Positions 6,776-14,122 of a stretch of 36,378 nt of DNA are shown one piece after another. Both the position numbers and the translations under genes were made by a program. This DNA comes from a virus. The stretch's first letter is position 1. The number at the start of each line of letters is the position of its first letter. The DNA is taken from positions 1-36,378 of the IMG/VR virus record IMGVR_UViG_3300042511_000052; one strand, given 5' to 3'. The notes under the pieces are model-generated. The model did no database searches. It saw nothing but the letters and a program-made list of their open reading frames with translations, and had not been told where the DNA came from.

Positions 6776-8500
6776 TCACGCGCCTAGTGTAAATGAAGGG
6801 TCATCCCAAGGTGATGCTGGCGGTTTTGTTGCTTCACCAACCATTGCAGCACCAATAGCCATAGTCGCAGCCAAAGCCATGTCGATACGACCTGTTGCCC
6901 TTTGTTTTTCAAAGCGGCGCAACCCTGCTGGCGATGTCCAAAAGCAAGCAGATGCAACCGCCGATCTAAGAGCAGGGTTCACTTCAATTCTAATGCGATT
7001 TTCCAAAATCAAATCTTCAAATTGATTCACAGATTGCGGCATCCAAAGGGGGGTGTCTTTTCTTTGATTGGTTCCCTGCGGATGTTCAATCAAAGGCAAC
7101 ACACCACCTATTTCGTCTAATGCATTTTCAAAGGTTTTGATCAGCCATCGGTCGTAGGAAACTGCCTGAATGTCGAACTTTGATGCAGTATCCACCATGT
7201 CATAAGCGATGTGGTCATAGCGAATAACCTTGCCTTCTGGCGCAATTAGCCATCCATCGCGAACCCAAACCGAATATGGTGCTTTATCCATAAGTTCGCG
7301 CTGATCTACTGTATCTGCGGGTGTGTATCCACGCGCAAATAAGGCAAACTTTGGTCGCCCATCATCTGTTTGACCGTCAGGAAAAACATAGGCAACACCA
7401 GTAATGTCTTTTGTTGCGGAAAGGTCCAAGCCAATGAAACAAGGCTTTCCTAAGAAATCATCCATTGTCATAAGCGGATCTTCACACGCCTCCCATGCTT
7501 TTCTACTGATCCAAGCCGCATCTGCATCGGTCCATACACAAAAATGCAGTCTCAAAATTCCATTCATCTTAGCCGGTATGACTTTTGCTTGATCGACCAC
7601 GCCCTGAAGATAGCTTTCCTTAATGATCACACCGAGCAATGGATTCACCTTTGACCAGCAAGACGGATCATTTAATGGGTCATCTCCTTCATCTAACGCG
7701 CAAACGTATGGGAAAGTAGTATCATCTTCTACATCACCCGCTGAGACAGCACATGCGTGTGCATGTTCTTCCCAGCAAACGCTGTTTCTATCGCTCCCGC
7801 TGTTAGTAATCATTAGCATCAGCGGCTGGTTGCGAAACTTGAACCCACGTTCCAACATCTCCATGATGCCGCGATCTGGATGTTCATGGACCTCATCGCA
7901 CAAAGCAAAATGTGGGCGCGGACCAGATCCGCTTTTGCCACTGTCACGGCTGATCGGGCGAAAGAATGATCCAGTGCTAATGTAAGCAAGGTTCCAGACA
8001 GGGTTAACGCCAGATGGTGTTATGCGCTTTTCCAAGGCTGGCGATTGTCTTACCATCTTCACGGCATCCTGAAACAGGATCATAGCTTGGTCTTTTTTTG
8101 CAGCCGCAGCGTAAATCTGCGCACCAGATTCACCGTCAGCCATCAAACCATATAGGCCTATGCCACCAGCAAGCGGTGATTTTCCGTTACCTTTTCCCAT
8201 TTCGATGTAGCAGCGACGAAAGCGGCGAAAGCCATCAGGCTTTTTCCAGCCAAAGATTGATCCAACGATGAATGCCTGACTGATGTGCAAATGAAACGGC
8301 ACACCTTCAAACTGCCCTTCGCTAAGTTTCAGGACATTATGGAAAAATCCAATGGCGCGATCAGCCGCCATTTCATCAAAATAGATGTCTTTTCGCTTTA
8401 GATCAGCTAGATGTCTACGGCATTGATTGCGAACGTGCGGGCCAGCCGAGATTTCACCAGCCAAAACTTGTTCTGCATATTGATGGACGATGTGGGTCAT
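6776..8500 (-). CDS. terL: Terminase large subunit
   Basis: The 574-residue protein is the ATPase and nuclease that pumps DNA into the head. The N-terminal ATPase carries a Walker A-like MGKGNGKSPL at about residues 101-110 and a Walker B HFALCDEVHE at about 197-206. The C-terminal nuclease region contains CFIGLDLSATKDIT (catalytic Asp candidates), YDRW and the terminal GRIDMALAATMAIG. It belongs to the Terminase_1 (PF03354)/HK97-P27 associated group. It overlaps terS by four bases. Confidence 0.94.
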   Translation of the reverse strand: MTHIVHQYAEQVLAGEISAGPHVRNQCRRHLADLKRKDIYFDEMAADRAIGFFHNVLKLSEGQFEGVPFHLHISQAFIVGSIFGWKKPDGFRRFRRCYIEMGKGNGKSPLAGGIGLYGLMADGESGAQIYAAAAKKDQAMILFQDAVKMVRQSPALEKRITPSGVNPVWNLAYISTGSFFRPISRDSGKSGSGPRPHFALCDEVHEHPDRGIMEMLERGFKFRNQPLMLMITNSGSDRNSVCWEEHAHACAVSAGDVEDDTTFPYVCALDEGDDPLNDPSCWSKVNPLLGVIIKESYLQGVVDQAKVIPAKMNGILRLHFCVWTDADAAWISRKAWEACEDPLMTMDDFLGKPCFIGLDLSATKDITGVAYVFPDGQTDDGRPKFALFARGYTPADTVDQRELMDKAPYSVWVRDGWLIAPEGKVIRYDHIAYDMVDTASKFDIQAVSYDRWLIKTFENALDEIGGVLPLIEHPQGTNQRKDTPLWMPQSVNQFEDLILENRIRIEVNPALRSAVASACFWTSPAGLRRFEKQRATGRIDMALAATMAIGAAMVGEATKPPASPWDDPSFTLGA

Positions 8501-8991
8501 GTGAAATACTGCGCTGTTGGATCATTGTCTTGAGCCCTATCAGCCTCAATACCAAGGCGCACACGGCTAGAAGGTGTCAACCCATACTCTGCCGCATACT
8601 TCATAGCGTCTCTCATCGCTGTATTTGCCGTTCCGACCATAGGGTTTTGAATAATGTTGCCGTTGCTGGTTTTTATAATCAAGCCACCGCTGGCAGGGTT
8701 CGCTTTTGCCATTTGCTGGATTGCTTCCTCTGCTTTGCGCCAACGCCCATAGGCCTGACAATACATTGCCAACCCACGCCCATCTATTTCAGTCAAGACA
8801 CCACAACGAAACAAAGCGCCGCAAATGTGCTGCCATTCTTCAAGCGCGTATTCATCAAGATGATCTGGCGCCTGTGGAATGTCAGGCATTACCATGACAG
8901 GCTTAGGTTCGTTTCGCACACGACTTCTTGCACGATCCTGATCTGTCACAATCTTCAAAGCAGTTGGCTTAGGTTTTCTTCCTCTTGTCAT
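8497..8991 (-). CDS. terS: Terminase small subunit, P27 family
   Basis: The 164-residue protein starts MTRGRKPKPTALKIV and carries the P27-type pattern (PF05119): APDHLDEYALEEWQHICGAL, LTEIDGRGLAMYCQAYGRW, and the C-terminal MKYAAEYGLTPSSRVRLG. It recognises phage DNA and hands it to the large subunit. Its start codon overlaps the stop of the glycosyltransferase-like gene (ATGA arrangement), so its translation may be coupled to the modification cassette. Confidence 0.9.
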   Translation of the reverse strand: MTRGRKPKPTALKIVTDQDRARSRVRNEPKPVMVMPDIPQAPDHLDEYALEEWQHICGALFRCGVLTEIDGRGLAMYCQAYGRWRKAEEAIQQMAKANPASGGLIIKTSNGNIIQNPMVGTANTAMRDAMKYAAEYGLTPSSRVRLGIEADRAQDNDPTAQYFT

Positions 8992-9851
8992 GTTTTTTTC
9001 TTGAACTTTTCGTCAACAATCTTTGGAACTGCGTAAGTCCAATTGATCTTGTGATGAAGTCTTTTGTGCGCTGTTCCCATTAACTTGATCTTGCAGCAGC
9101 TAGGTTCGGCCATAACGCTGTAGAAAGACTTAACATATGTGCCGAATGCCTTGTATGCTTCCGTGTTTCCTCCAGAGTTTGACTGTGTTTGCAGCTGTAC
9201 TAGCATGATGTTGGCTATCTGAAAAAACATTTCCCCTACCTTACCCTGAGTAAGATAAGTGTTCACATCGTCGTTCATACGCCCAATAAAGATACAGTCA
9301 TCGGCTGGGTCTTGGTTAACCTTAAAGACAAAACTATTCATAGCTTTGCGTTTGTATTGAATGTTGCTAAATGTTCTTGCCCCACCGATATGATCACCGC
9401 CTTGGCTCATCGCAATGGTCGTGGCTTTTGTGGTTTCAAGGCAATCTATAAAAGCCTCAAACACTTTATTCATTTGCTTAATCGGCTTTGATCGTAGCGT
9501 ATCGCCTTCTATGAAACGATGCACCATAGTTGGGTAATCGTCCTCATACTCAAAGAAATAGTCAAGGCCCAGTGATCTTGCTATGTCGTAGCAAGCATTA
9601 CGAGCGTAAACAATTACCTTATTGCCTTTGAAGTTATCCATGATGTCAAACTTCTTTTCGTAGTCTTTTTTGCTAAAAACAACCACCTCATCCTTGTATT
9701 TTTCTTGATACTTAGACAAGGTTTTGTCTTCATCGTCACAGATCAGGTAAATTTTGCCTGTGTACCCAGACCGACGCAAAGTGCGGTAAGTCATTACCTT
9801 GTCTGGTCTTCCATGCGTCAAAATAAAAACTGCGTAGTTATGTGTTTCCAT
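8988..9851 (-). CDS. TAGT-like (TET-associated) glycosyltransferase
   Basis: The 287-residue protein begins METHNYAVFILTHGRPDKV, then GYTGKIYLICDDEDKT, matching from memory the TET-associated glycosyltransferase family (PF20691), described computationally in phages that modify 5-hydroxymethyl pyrimidines and related to the GREB1 glycosyltransferase domain. A metal-binding acidic motif, EYEDDY, lies at residues 101-106 as expected for a GT-A fold. It follows the NTase-phosphatase gene by a 14-base overlap and overlaps terS. The coding region is AT-rich relative to the structural genes. No TET/JBP oxygenase is present in the window, so the acceptor is uncertain: modified DNA base, protein or other. 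Confidence 0.68.
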   Translation of the reverse strand: METHNYAVFILTHGRPDKVMTYRTLRRSGYTGKIYLICDDEDKTLSKYQEKYKDEVVVFSKKDYEKKFDIMDNFKGNKVIVYARNACYDIARSLGLDYFFEYEDDYPTMVHRFIEGDTLRSKPIKQMNKVFEAFIDCLETTKATTIAMSQGGDHIGGARTFSNIQYKRKAMNSFVFKVNQDPADDCIFIGRMNDDVNTYLTQGKVGEMFFQIANIMLVQLQTQSNSGGNTEAYKAFGTYVKSFYSVMAEPSCCKIKLMGTAHKRLHHKINWTYAVPKIVDEKFKKKT

Positions 9852-10794
9852 TTTTGATCCTCGTGCTGCTGTAATTGTGTTTGCGCTTTAGATAGACAAT
9901 TTCCTTGCCTAAGGCTTCAATGCTAGATTTCATTTCCCAATCATCAGTGCGATGATCTTCACCTAGAAAATAAACGTCATACTCAAGAGAAGCAAACATG
10001 TTGGCATCTCTGGTAGAATCTTCATATGGAATCACCTCATCGACCCACTTAACTGCGCGAAGCTGCATGTATCTTTCATAGATAGACTGAATGGGGTTTT
10101 TGTAGGTTGGCTTACAATGCAGCCCAACTATAAGGAGGTCGCAATGTTTTTTTGCTTCTTCTAGGGCCAGCACATGGCCTGAATGCAGGATGTCTGCAAC
10201 CATTGGGAAGAATCCGATTTTCATGTTGTTTCCTTTCGATGCTGATGATTCGATTGTGTAAGGCTTGCAGTTCTTGATGTGCAGATCATAGTAGGCCTTA
10301 TGGATTGCTTTTTTTGGTGGGTCTAAAGCAAACATAAACATCTTGATTGTCCCACTATGGGCAACAATAAGAATTTGCTTGCCAGAGTGTTTGCTTTCTA
10401 TGTCATTGACAAAGGATTTAACCCTGTCCAAAAAAGCTACCTTGCTTTCCACTTTGTATTTTCTTAGAAAGTTTGAGTTCTCACCCTTAAGTAACTTTTC
10501 ACTGTTGAGATGTTTTCCCTCTAGCAGACCCTTGTTGAGTTCCATAAGCCTAGCGTCAAATACCATCTTTGTATGGCGATGATTTCTTAAGATTTTGTTG
10601 GCTGTGGCTTTTGCGCGTTGCAACGGTGAGCAATAACAATAGTCAAAATGCTCATGCTTAAGGTCATCGGAAACTACATAGGCCTGTTTGATACCGATCT
10701 CATTTAGCGGTATGTCATACTGCCCGTGCATAATTCCATTTTTGTTCCAGTATGTTTGCCCATGTCTAACAAGGATGTATTTATTCTTCGTCAT
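9838..10794 (-). CDS. Histidine phosphatase-cytidylyltransferase fusion
   Basis: Residues 1 to about 170 form a histidine phosphatase domain with the full catalytic set: RHGQT (His11), SPLQRAKAT (Arg60), LMELNKG (Glu85) and LIVAHSG (His146). Residues 191-318 form a TagD-like nucleotidyltransferase with HSGH at 204-207, YERYMQLRAVKWVDEVIPY, LGEDH and SSTRIK (the ISTTxIK-type motif). Such enzymes join CTP to glycerol-3-phosphate or similar polyol or amino-alcohol phosphates. The boundary has its own ribosome site and ATG at 10224, so a separate 128-residue transferase may also be made. It overlaps the ParB gene by 14 bases. The substrate is unknown; the two domains could make and trim a phosphorylated metabolite for the next gene. 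Confidence 0.8.
   Translation of the reverse strand: MTKNKYILVRHGQTYWNKNGIMHGQYDIPLNEIGIKQAYVVSDDLKHEHFDYCYCSPLQRAKATANKILRNHRHTKMVFDARLMELNKGLLEGKHLNSEKLLKGENSNFLRKYKVESKVAFLDRVKSFVNDIESKHSGKQILIVAHSGTIKMFMFALDPPKKAIHKAYYDLHIKNCKPYTIESSASKGNNMKIGFFPMVADILHSGHVLALEEAKKHCDLLIVGLHCKPTYKNPIQSIYERYMQLRAVKWVDEVIPYEDSTRDANMFASLEYDVYFLGEDHRTDDWEMKSSIEALGKEIVYLKRKHNYSSTRIKNGNT
10222..10236 (-). promoter_or_regulatory. Internal ribosome site for free nucleotidyltransferase
   Basis: On the minus strand the bases read AAAGGAAACAACATG, a strong Shine-Dalgarno spaced 7-8 bases from an in-frame ATG (Met191). The protein from here, starting MKIGFFPMVADILHSGH, is exactly a stand-alone TagD-sized enzyme. This could give two products from one gene, or record a past fusion of two genes. 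Confidence 0.55.
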
Positions 10795-11554
10795 TCAAAT
10801 CTTCCATTTGTTCAGTAAAAAGAACAAACCCATTTTTGATCGCTTGATCGTAATCAACAATGACAAGGGCGCTTTGTTCCATGAGTTCCTGACATTCTTT
10901 TGACGAGTGTGCATAAAAGTTAGCAATTTTTTCATAGTTAAAGACAGTGTGCCGACAAGCCGCCGACATCAAAAATTGTTTTTCCTTTTCCTTCAAACTA
11001 CTTTGTTGGATTGCGCTAATTAAATCAGTAGTTTTTTTGTCATCATACAAATCTTCCAGCAATGGCTTTTCGCCTGATGGTTCATAGGTTGGAACATCTA
11101 CTTTTTGACTATATTCATTACTTTCTTCCTTTGGCTTGTCAAAAAGTTCTGAAAGTTCTCCAGCATCAAAACCAGTTAGGCCAAGATCAAATCCCATGTC
11201 CTTGAGGTCTTTAAACTCGACCGCAAGCATATCATTGTCCCAACCAGCATTCAGAGCCAGCTTGTTATCCGCAATGACATAGGCTTTCTTTTGAGCATCG
11301 GTCCATCCAATAGCCGTCATGGTTGGCACTTCATCTAGGCCAAGCTTTTGTGCGGCAAGCAATCGACCATGCCCAGCTATGATCTGACCATCCGCGTCCA
11401 CTAAGATGGGGGTAGTGAAACCCCACTCCTTAATTGATGCTGCGATCTGACCGATCTGCTCTTTGCTGTGCGTTCTACTGTTTCGAGCATATGGAACAAG
11501 CGCAGACACCTTGCGGCGCGTTACATTGTCGGCGGGCCATTGCTGTTCGGTCAT
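10781..11554 (-). CDS. ParB-domain protein with unusual C-terminal domain
   Basis: Residues 14-110 are a ParB/Srx-type nuclease-like domain: KVSALVPYARNSRTHS, IAASIKEWGFTTPILVD, AGHGRLLAAQKLG and ADNKLALNAGWD. In many phages this same sequence leads into a DNA methyltransferase, but here no methylase motifs follow. Instead residues 165-250 form an AT-rich-coded domain with AACRHTVFNYEKIANFYAHS and LMEQSALVIVDYDQAIKNGF, which I recall seeing on other phage ParB-like proteins but cannot name. ATG 11554 has GGAG upstream and is preferred over a GTG at 11575. First gene of the modification cassette; the likely role is DNA recognition or NTP-dependent DNA handling for the enzymes downstream. Confidence 0.78.
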   Translation of the reverse strand: MTEQQWPADNVTRRKVSALVPYARNSRTHSKEQIGQIAASIKEWGFTTPILVDADGQIIAGHGRLLAAQKLGLDEVPTMTAIGWTDAQKKAYVIADNKLALNAGWDNDMLAVEFKDLKDMGFDLGLTGFDAGELSELFDKPKEESNEYSQKVDVPTYEPSGEKPLLEDLYDDKKTTDLISAIQQSSLKEKEKQFLMSAACRHTVFNYEKIANFYAHSSKECQELMEQSALVIVDYDQAIKNGFVLFTEQMEDLNDEE

Positions 11555-11575
11555 GTTTTGCTCCAGTTTCACCAA

Positions 11576-11679
11576 CTGAAAGCAGATTTGACCCCCGTTG
11601 TCAATTTTGGCTTTGTCAAAAGAATGGTTTGGATGCAGGTTTGGATGCTTTGCCTATAGGGATCGCATATACCCCCCCC
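11576..11679 (-). promoter_or_regulatory. Regulatory gap before the ParB cassette
   Basis: This 104-base gap is one of the longer non-coding spacers in the leftward unit. It holds a tandem 11-base repeat (GGTTTGGATGC at 11626-11636 and 11638-11648, plus strand), two TTGACA hexamers on the minus strand (11619-11614 and 11604-11599), an inverted repeat TTGAC-N7-GTCAA at 11588-11604, and nine G residues on the minus strand at 11672-11680. The hexamers resemble -35 boxes but no good -10 follows at 16-18 bases, so an activator-dependent late promoter or an operator is more likely than a plain sigma-70 promoter. Confidence 0.45.
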
Positions 11680-12483
11680 CTATGGATAACTTTCCGCCTC
11701 TAGGAAAATCACCTCCATGTCGATGCTTATCGCACCTGTGCCGCTGTTCACCTTGGCAAGCACACCCACGTCTGTCAGCTCTGGCACGACCATAGGCATA
11801 TCAAAGGTGATCTCAAAGTTTGACACCATGCCAATGATTTCCTGTATCTTCACGATTGGCTTGTAAGGCGCTGTCGTCTGCAAGATGCTTTCACGTTTTA
11901 GGATCAGCACATCTGTTGACTTGTTGGCTTGCACTTCAGGATTGATCTGAATGGATGTTATCAGGCCCACATGATTGCGTGGAACAGTGATCGAACCGAT
12001 ACCCGTTGTTCCGCTTGGAAATCCGTTTAGTTGTATCTGGCCCCAATCCTCTGTCCCTGCCGCATTTTGAATCGTAATGTTGCCAAGGTGTGACCCAGCC
12101 GTTGCCGTGCCGTATGTCCCGCTTTCATATACCTCTGCCAAATACAGGCGAATAAATGTCACAGCGGTTGCGGCTGATGCTGATGCACCATTGGTTGCGA
12201 TGATAGCAGTTATCTCATCCCCGCTTGCATTCAGCCCCCACAGCCTTACAGAACGCGCACCAGCGCCGCTAGCGGTGTCTCCTGCGTTACCACCAGCCTT
12301 GATGCGAAGTGCTGTTGCAGCGGCTGGCTGTGGCGTCCTGTAAAGGCCCGTATCAGATACAGGGCTGTATGTCGTTCCAATAGTCATATGCCGACCGAAC
12401 TGGTGATGCACATGGGCTTGGTTCATGTTGCCAATGGCAAGGTGATGCGACCAAGGCAAACTGTTCTTCTGGCGAATTTCCAT
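11680..12483 (-). CDS. Putative virion structural protein
   Basis: The 267-residue protein is rich in Ala, Gly, Thr and Ser and appears to be mostly beta strand, with SVRLWGLNASGDE, ATAVTFIRLYLAEVY and ITVPRNHVGLITSIQI. The pattern resembles poorly characterised structural proteins of marine and alphaproteobacterial phages, possibly a capsid decoration or fibre-type protein, but I cannot assign a family. It follows the HNH gene directly (TAATG overlap, AGGGG ribosome site) and is separated from the rest of the structural genes by the ParB cassette. Confidence 0.5.
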   Translation of the reverse strand: MEIRQKNSLPWSHHLAIGNMNQAHVHHQFGRHMTIGTTYSPVSDTGLYRTPQPAAATALRIKAGGNAGDTASGAGARSVRLWGLNASGDEITAIIATNGASASAATAVTFIRLYLAEVYESGTYGTATAGSHLGNITIQNAAGTEDWGQIQLNGFPSGTTGIGSITVPRNHVGLITSIQINPEVQANKSTDVLILKRESILQTTAPYKPIVKIQEIIGMVSNFEITFDMPMVVPELTDVGVLAKVNSGTGAISIDMEVIFLEAESYP

Positions 12484-12833
12484 TAACGATTGCCCCTGTG
12501 TCGCGGGTCAATGGGCCAGCCATCATTCCCGATTGATAGATCAAAGCCATGATATTCTATTTGCTGAATGTCGCCCGAGTGGCATGACCAACAGACCGCT
12601 TGCAAATTGTTATAGTCGAAAAACAAATCCAAGTCACCCTTGTGCGCGACAATGTGGTGGACAATAGCGGATCTTGGGTCTGTTCTGCCACGCTTAAGCA
12701 AGACACCGCATTGCTTATGCTGGCATCTGTAGCCATCCCTAAGTAGCACACGGCGGCGCAACTGTTGCCATTGCTTGGTCTGGTATAGCTTCCTATACTC
12801 AGTGGCTTCTGGTGTGCGCCACCTGTCCAGCAT
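12483..12833 (-). CDS. HNH endonuclease (packaging-type)
   Basis: The protein has an HNH fold with two cysteine pairs: CQHKQC and CWSC, and the core motif IVHHIVAHKGDLDLFFDYNNLQAVC (His-His, Asn). HK97-like phages commonly carry such a nuclease next to terminase, where it assists DNA cutting during packaging. Here it is separated from terS by about 3.5 kb holding a structural gene and the modification cassette. The ATG at 12833 is used; a TTG at 12842 would add three residues. Confidence 0.82.
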   Translation of the reverse strand: MLDRWRTPEATEYRKLYQTKQWQQLRRRVLLRDGYRCQHKQCGVLLKRGRTDPRSAIVHHIVAHKGDLDLFFDYNNLQAVCWSCHSGDIQQIEYHGFDLSIGNDGWPIDPRHRGNR

Positions 12834-12996
12834 TTTGCTCAATCATTATCTCCATCACAATGCCAAGCGACACGATCATATCCAAGATGCTGACGCCTTC
12901 ATCATGTATATCAGCAAAAAAAAGCAGGATGTCATTGGCAACCTCATGTGCCACTTCCTGATCTACCTTGCTCATATCCACTCTAATTTCTGGCAT
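12799..12996 (-). CDS. Small acidic protein, unknown
   Basis: This short ORF (65 residues; 58 if started at the better-placed ATG at 12975) overlaps the start of the HNH gene by about 35 bases. It has an acidic helical front (KVDQEVAHEVANDILLFFAD) and a hydrophobic middle (SILDMIVSLGIVMEIMI). It fills the otherwise empty gap between the HNH and GcrA-like genes. No family recognised. Confidence 0.5.
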   Translation of the reverse strand: MPEIRVDMSKVDQEVAHEVANDILLFFADIHDEGVSILDMIVSLGIVMEIMIEQNAGQVAHTRSH

Positions 12997-12998
12997 AT

Positions 12999-13292
12999 TC
13001 AGGATTGTAGTCCATTTTGTTTAGCAATGGTATTAAGAATTGATAACCCAAACTCTGACGTTGGATCGAACCACCACAATGGTCTTTGACTGTGGTCTTT
13101 GTTTTCAGGTTTGCGAATGATGCTATGCACACCAGTTGGTTCGTTTCGCACTCTCGCTATTGCCCCGATGCAAGCGTTCTTTGTCATTCCAACAATAGTA
13201 GCGGCTTTAGTGTGCGTCATGCTCATGTTCTCCACGAGGTGCAGCGCCATAAGGATTTGTTCGTCCTTGTAACGGTCTAGCGTTCTATACAT
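12999..13292 (-). CDS. GcrA-like helix-turn-helix protein
   Basis: The 97-residue protein has a central helix-turn-helix, KAATIVGMTKNACIGAIARVR, whose second helix resembles that of the alphaproteobacterial cell-cycle regulator GcrA (consensus like TRNAVIGKVHRL). GcrA binds methylated DNA together with sigma-70 RNA polymerase. A phage copy might redirect host transcription or act as the late activator. The similarity is limited to the HTH, so the regulatory role is inference. Confidence 0.5.
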   Translation of the reverse strand: MYRTLDRYKDEQILMALHLVENMSMTHTKAATIVGMTKNACIGAIARVRNEPTGVHSIIRKPENKDHSQRPLWWFDPTSEFGLSILNTIAKQNGLQS

Positions 13293-13558
13293 TGAATTTC
13301 TCCTGCGATTGCCAGATACCCAGCGGCGTCCACATAGCTGTCAACGTGATCTGGGTTGCCTTTGATGCGAGCGATTTTAAACAGCACCATCATCATGGCA
13401 ACATCAAGACCATTGAAAACGCACCTGTCGCGCCCATACATCCACCAAATCCAGAGGGATGCCACGTTTTCAAAGTTGTCTTCTGCATCCCCATGCGTCG
13501 CATCGCGGTCTTTGGTGATGTATTCGATTGCGGTCTGTAGGATTTCTTCGCGGTTCAT
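13277..13558 (-). CDS. DUF6378-like phage protein
   Basis: The 93-residue protein shows the pattern of a widespread phage family (DUF6378 by memory): HGDAEDNFENVASLWIWW, then NGLDVAMMMVLFKIARI and a closing HVDSYVDAAGYLAIAGE. Function is unknown. The conserved Asp, Glu and helical layout recall all-alpha MazG-like pyrophosphatases, a weak suggestion only. It overlaps both neighbours, consistent with one operon. Confidence 0.65.
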   Translation of the reverse strand: MNREEILQTAIEYITKDRDATHGDAEDNFENVASLWIWWMYGRDRCVFNGLDVAMMMVLFKIARIKGNPDHVDSYVDAAGYLAIAGEIQCIER

Positions 13559-13857
13559 TTGATGCTTTCCTTGTAGCGAATGGCTGCTGCCTTTATCCGC
13601 AAGATGGTTGCTGGGTTAGTTGAGTCTATAACTCGCTTGAAGTGCGATGAACTGAAGCCAAGCGCTCTTGCCGCTGAGGCCATTGTGGAGAAATGCACCC
13701 CCTCGATAGTGACGGGTCTCTTTTTTGTTGTGCCTAGACCTACCATGTCCATGCGCCCACGGGCCAGTGCTGAATAGATTGCTTCTTCTGTTACATCCAT
13801 CGCTGCCGCAGCTGCGCGGACTGTAGGAAACCTTTGGCCCCGAATTTCTACAATCAT
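13555..13857 (-). CDS. Tandem NUMOD-like DNA-binding protein
   Basis: Two similar modules are visible in about 100 residues: VEIRGQRFPTVRAAAAAMDV...AIYSALARGR and VTIEGVHFSTMASAARALGF...HFKRVIDS. Each has a short strand followed by a helix-turn-helix, as in NUMOD1-type modules normally found on homing endonucleases. No nuclease domain is present, so this is either a free DNA-binding regulator or a remnant of a homing enzyme. Start ATG at 13857 overlaps the upstream stop. Confidence 0.55.
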   Translation of the reverse strand: MIVEIRGQRFPTVRAAAAAMDVTEEAIYSALARGRMDMVGLGTTKKRPVTIEGVHFSTMASAARALGFSSSHFKRVIDSTNPATILRIKAAAIRYKESIK

Positions 13858-14069
13858 CAAGACAAATCCTTTGGGCGTGGCATAGGCCGTGGGCTGACGA
13901 TGATCTGATCCGTGTAGATGCAGCGCATTTGCGTATGCCTCATGGAATGTTCCTTAGCCAAGGCTAGGGCTTCGTCCATCAGGTCGCCGCAAGTCATATA
14001 TGCTGGCACTTTAAAGCCAGACTGTGATCCGTCGATCCATGTGATCAGTAATATGGCAAGTAGTTTCAT
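13857..14069 (-). CDS. Small protein with N-terminal hydrophobic segment
   Basis: The 70-residue protein begins MKLLAILLITWIDGSQ, an export-type or membrane-anchoring segment, followed by a soluble part with two cysteines and a proline-rich end (SPRPMPRP). The two cysteines could pair outside the cytoplasm. GGAGGGG precedes the start. Function unknown. Confidence 0.5.
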   Translation of the reverse strand: MKLLAILLITWIDGSQSGFKVPAYMTCGDLMDEALALAKEHSMRHTQMRCIYTDQIIVSPRPMPRPKDLS

Positions 14070-14122
14070 TTGTTCCCCTCCAGTTCAGCCAGCGCATCAT
14101 CGCGCTTGATCAGGTCAGTCAT
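14066..14122 (-). CDS. 18-residue micro-ORF
   Basis: A short frame MTDLIKRDDALAELEGNK starts at an ATG with GGGAG eight bases upstream, overlaps the stop of the preceding gene and ends on the start of the next (AAATGA). It may be a translational-coupling leader or a shortened relative of small phage proteins. Real but minor. Confidence 0.4.
   Translation of the reverse strand: MTDLIKRDDALAELEGNK

Noticed and set aside
8988-11554. Complete TET/JBP hydroxymethyl-base modification system
   Set aside because: No oxygenase, hydroxymethylase, thymidylate synthase-like or DNA methylase gene was found in the window, so the classic pathway cannot be claimed.
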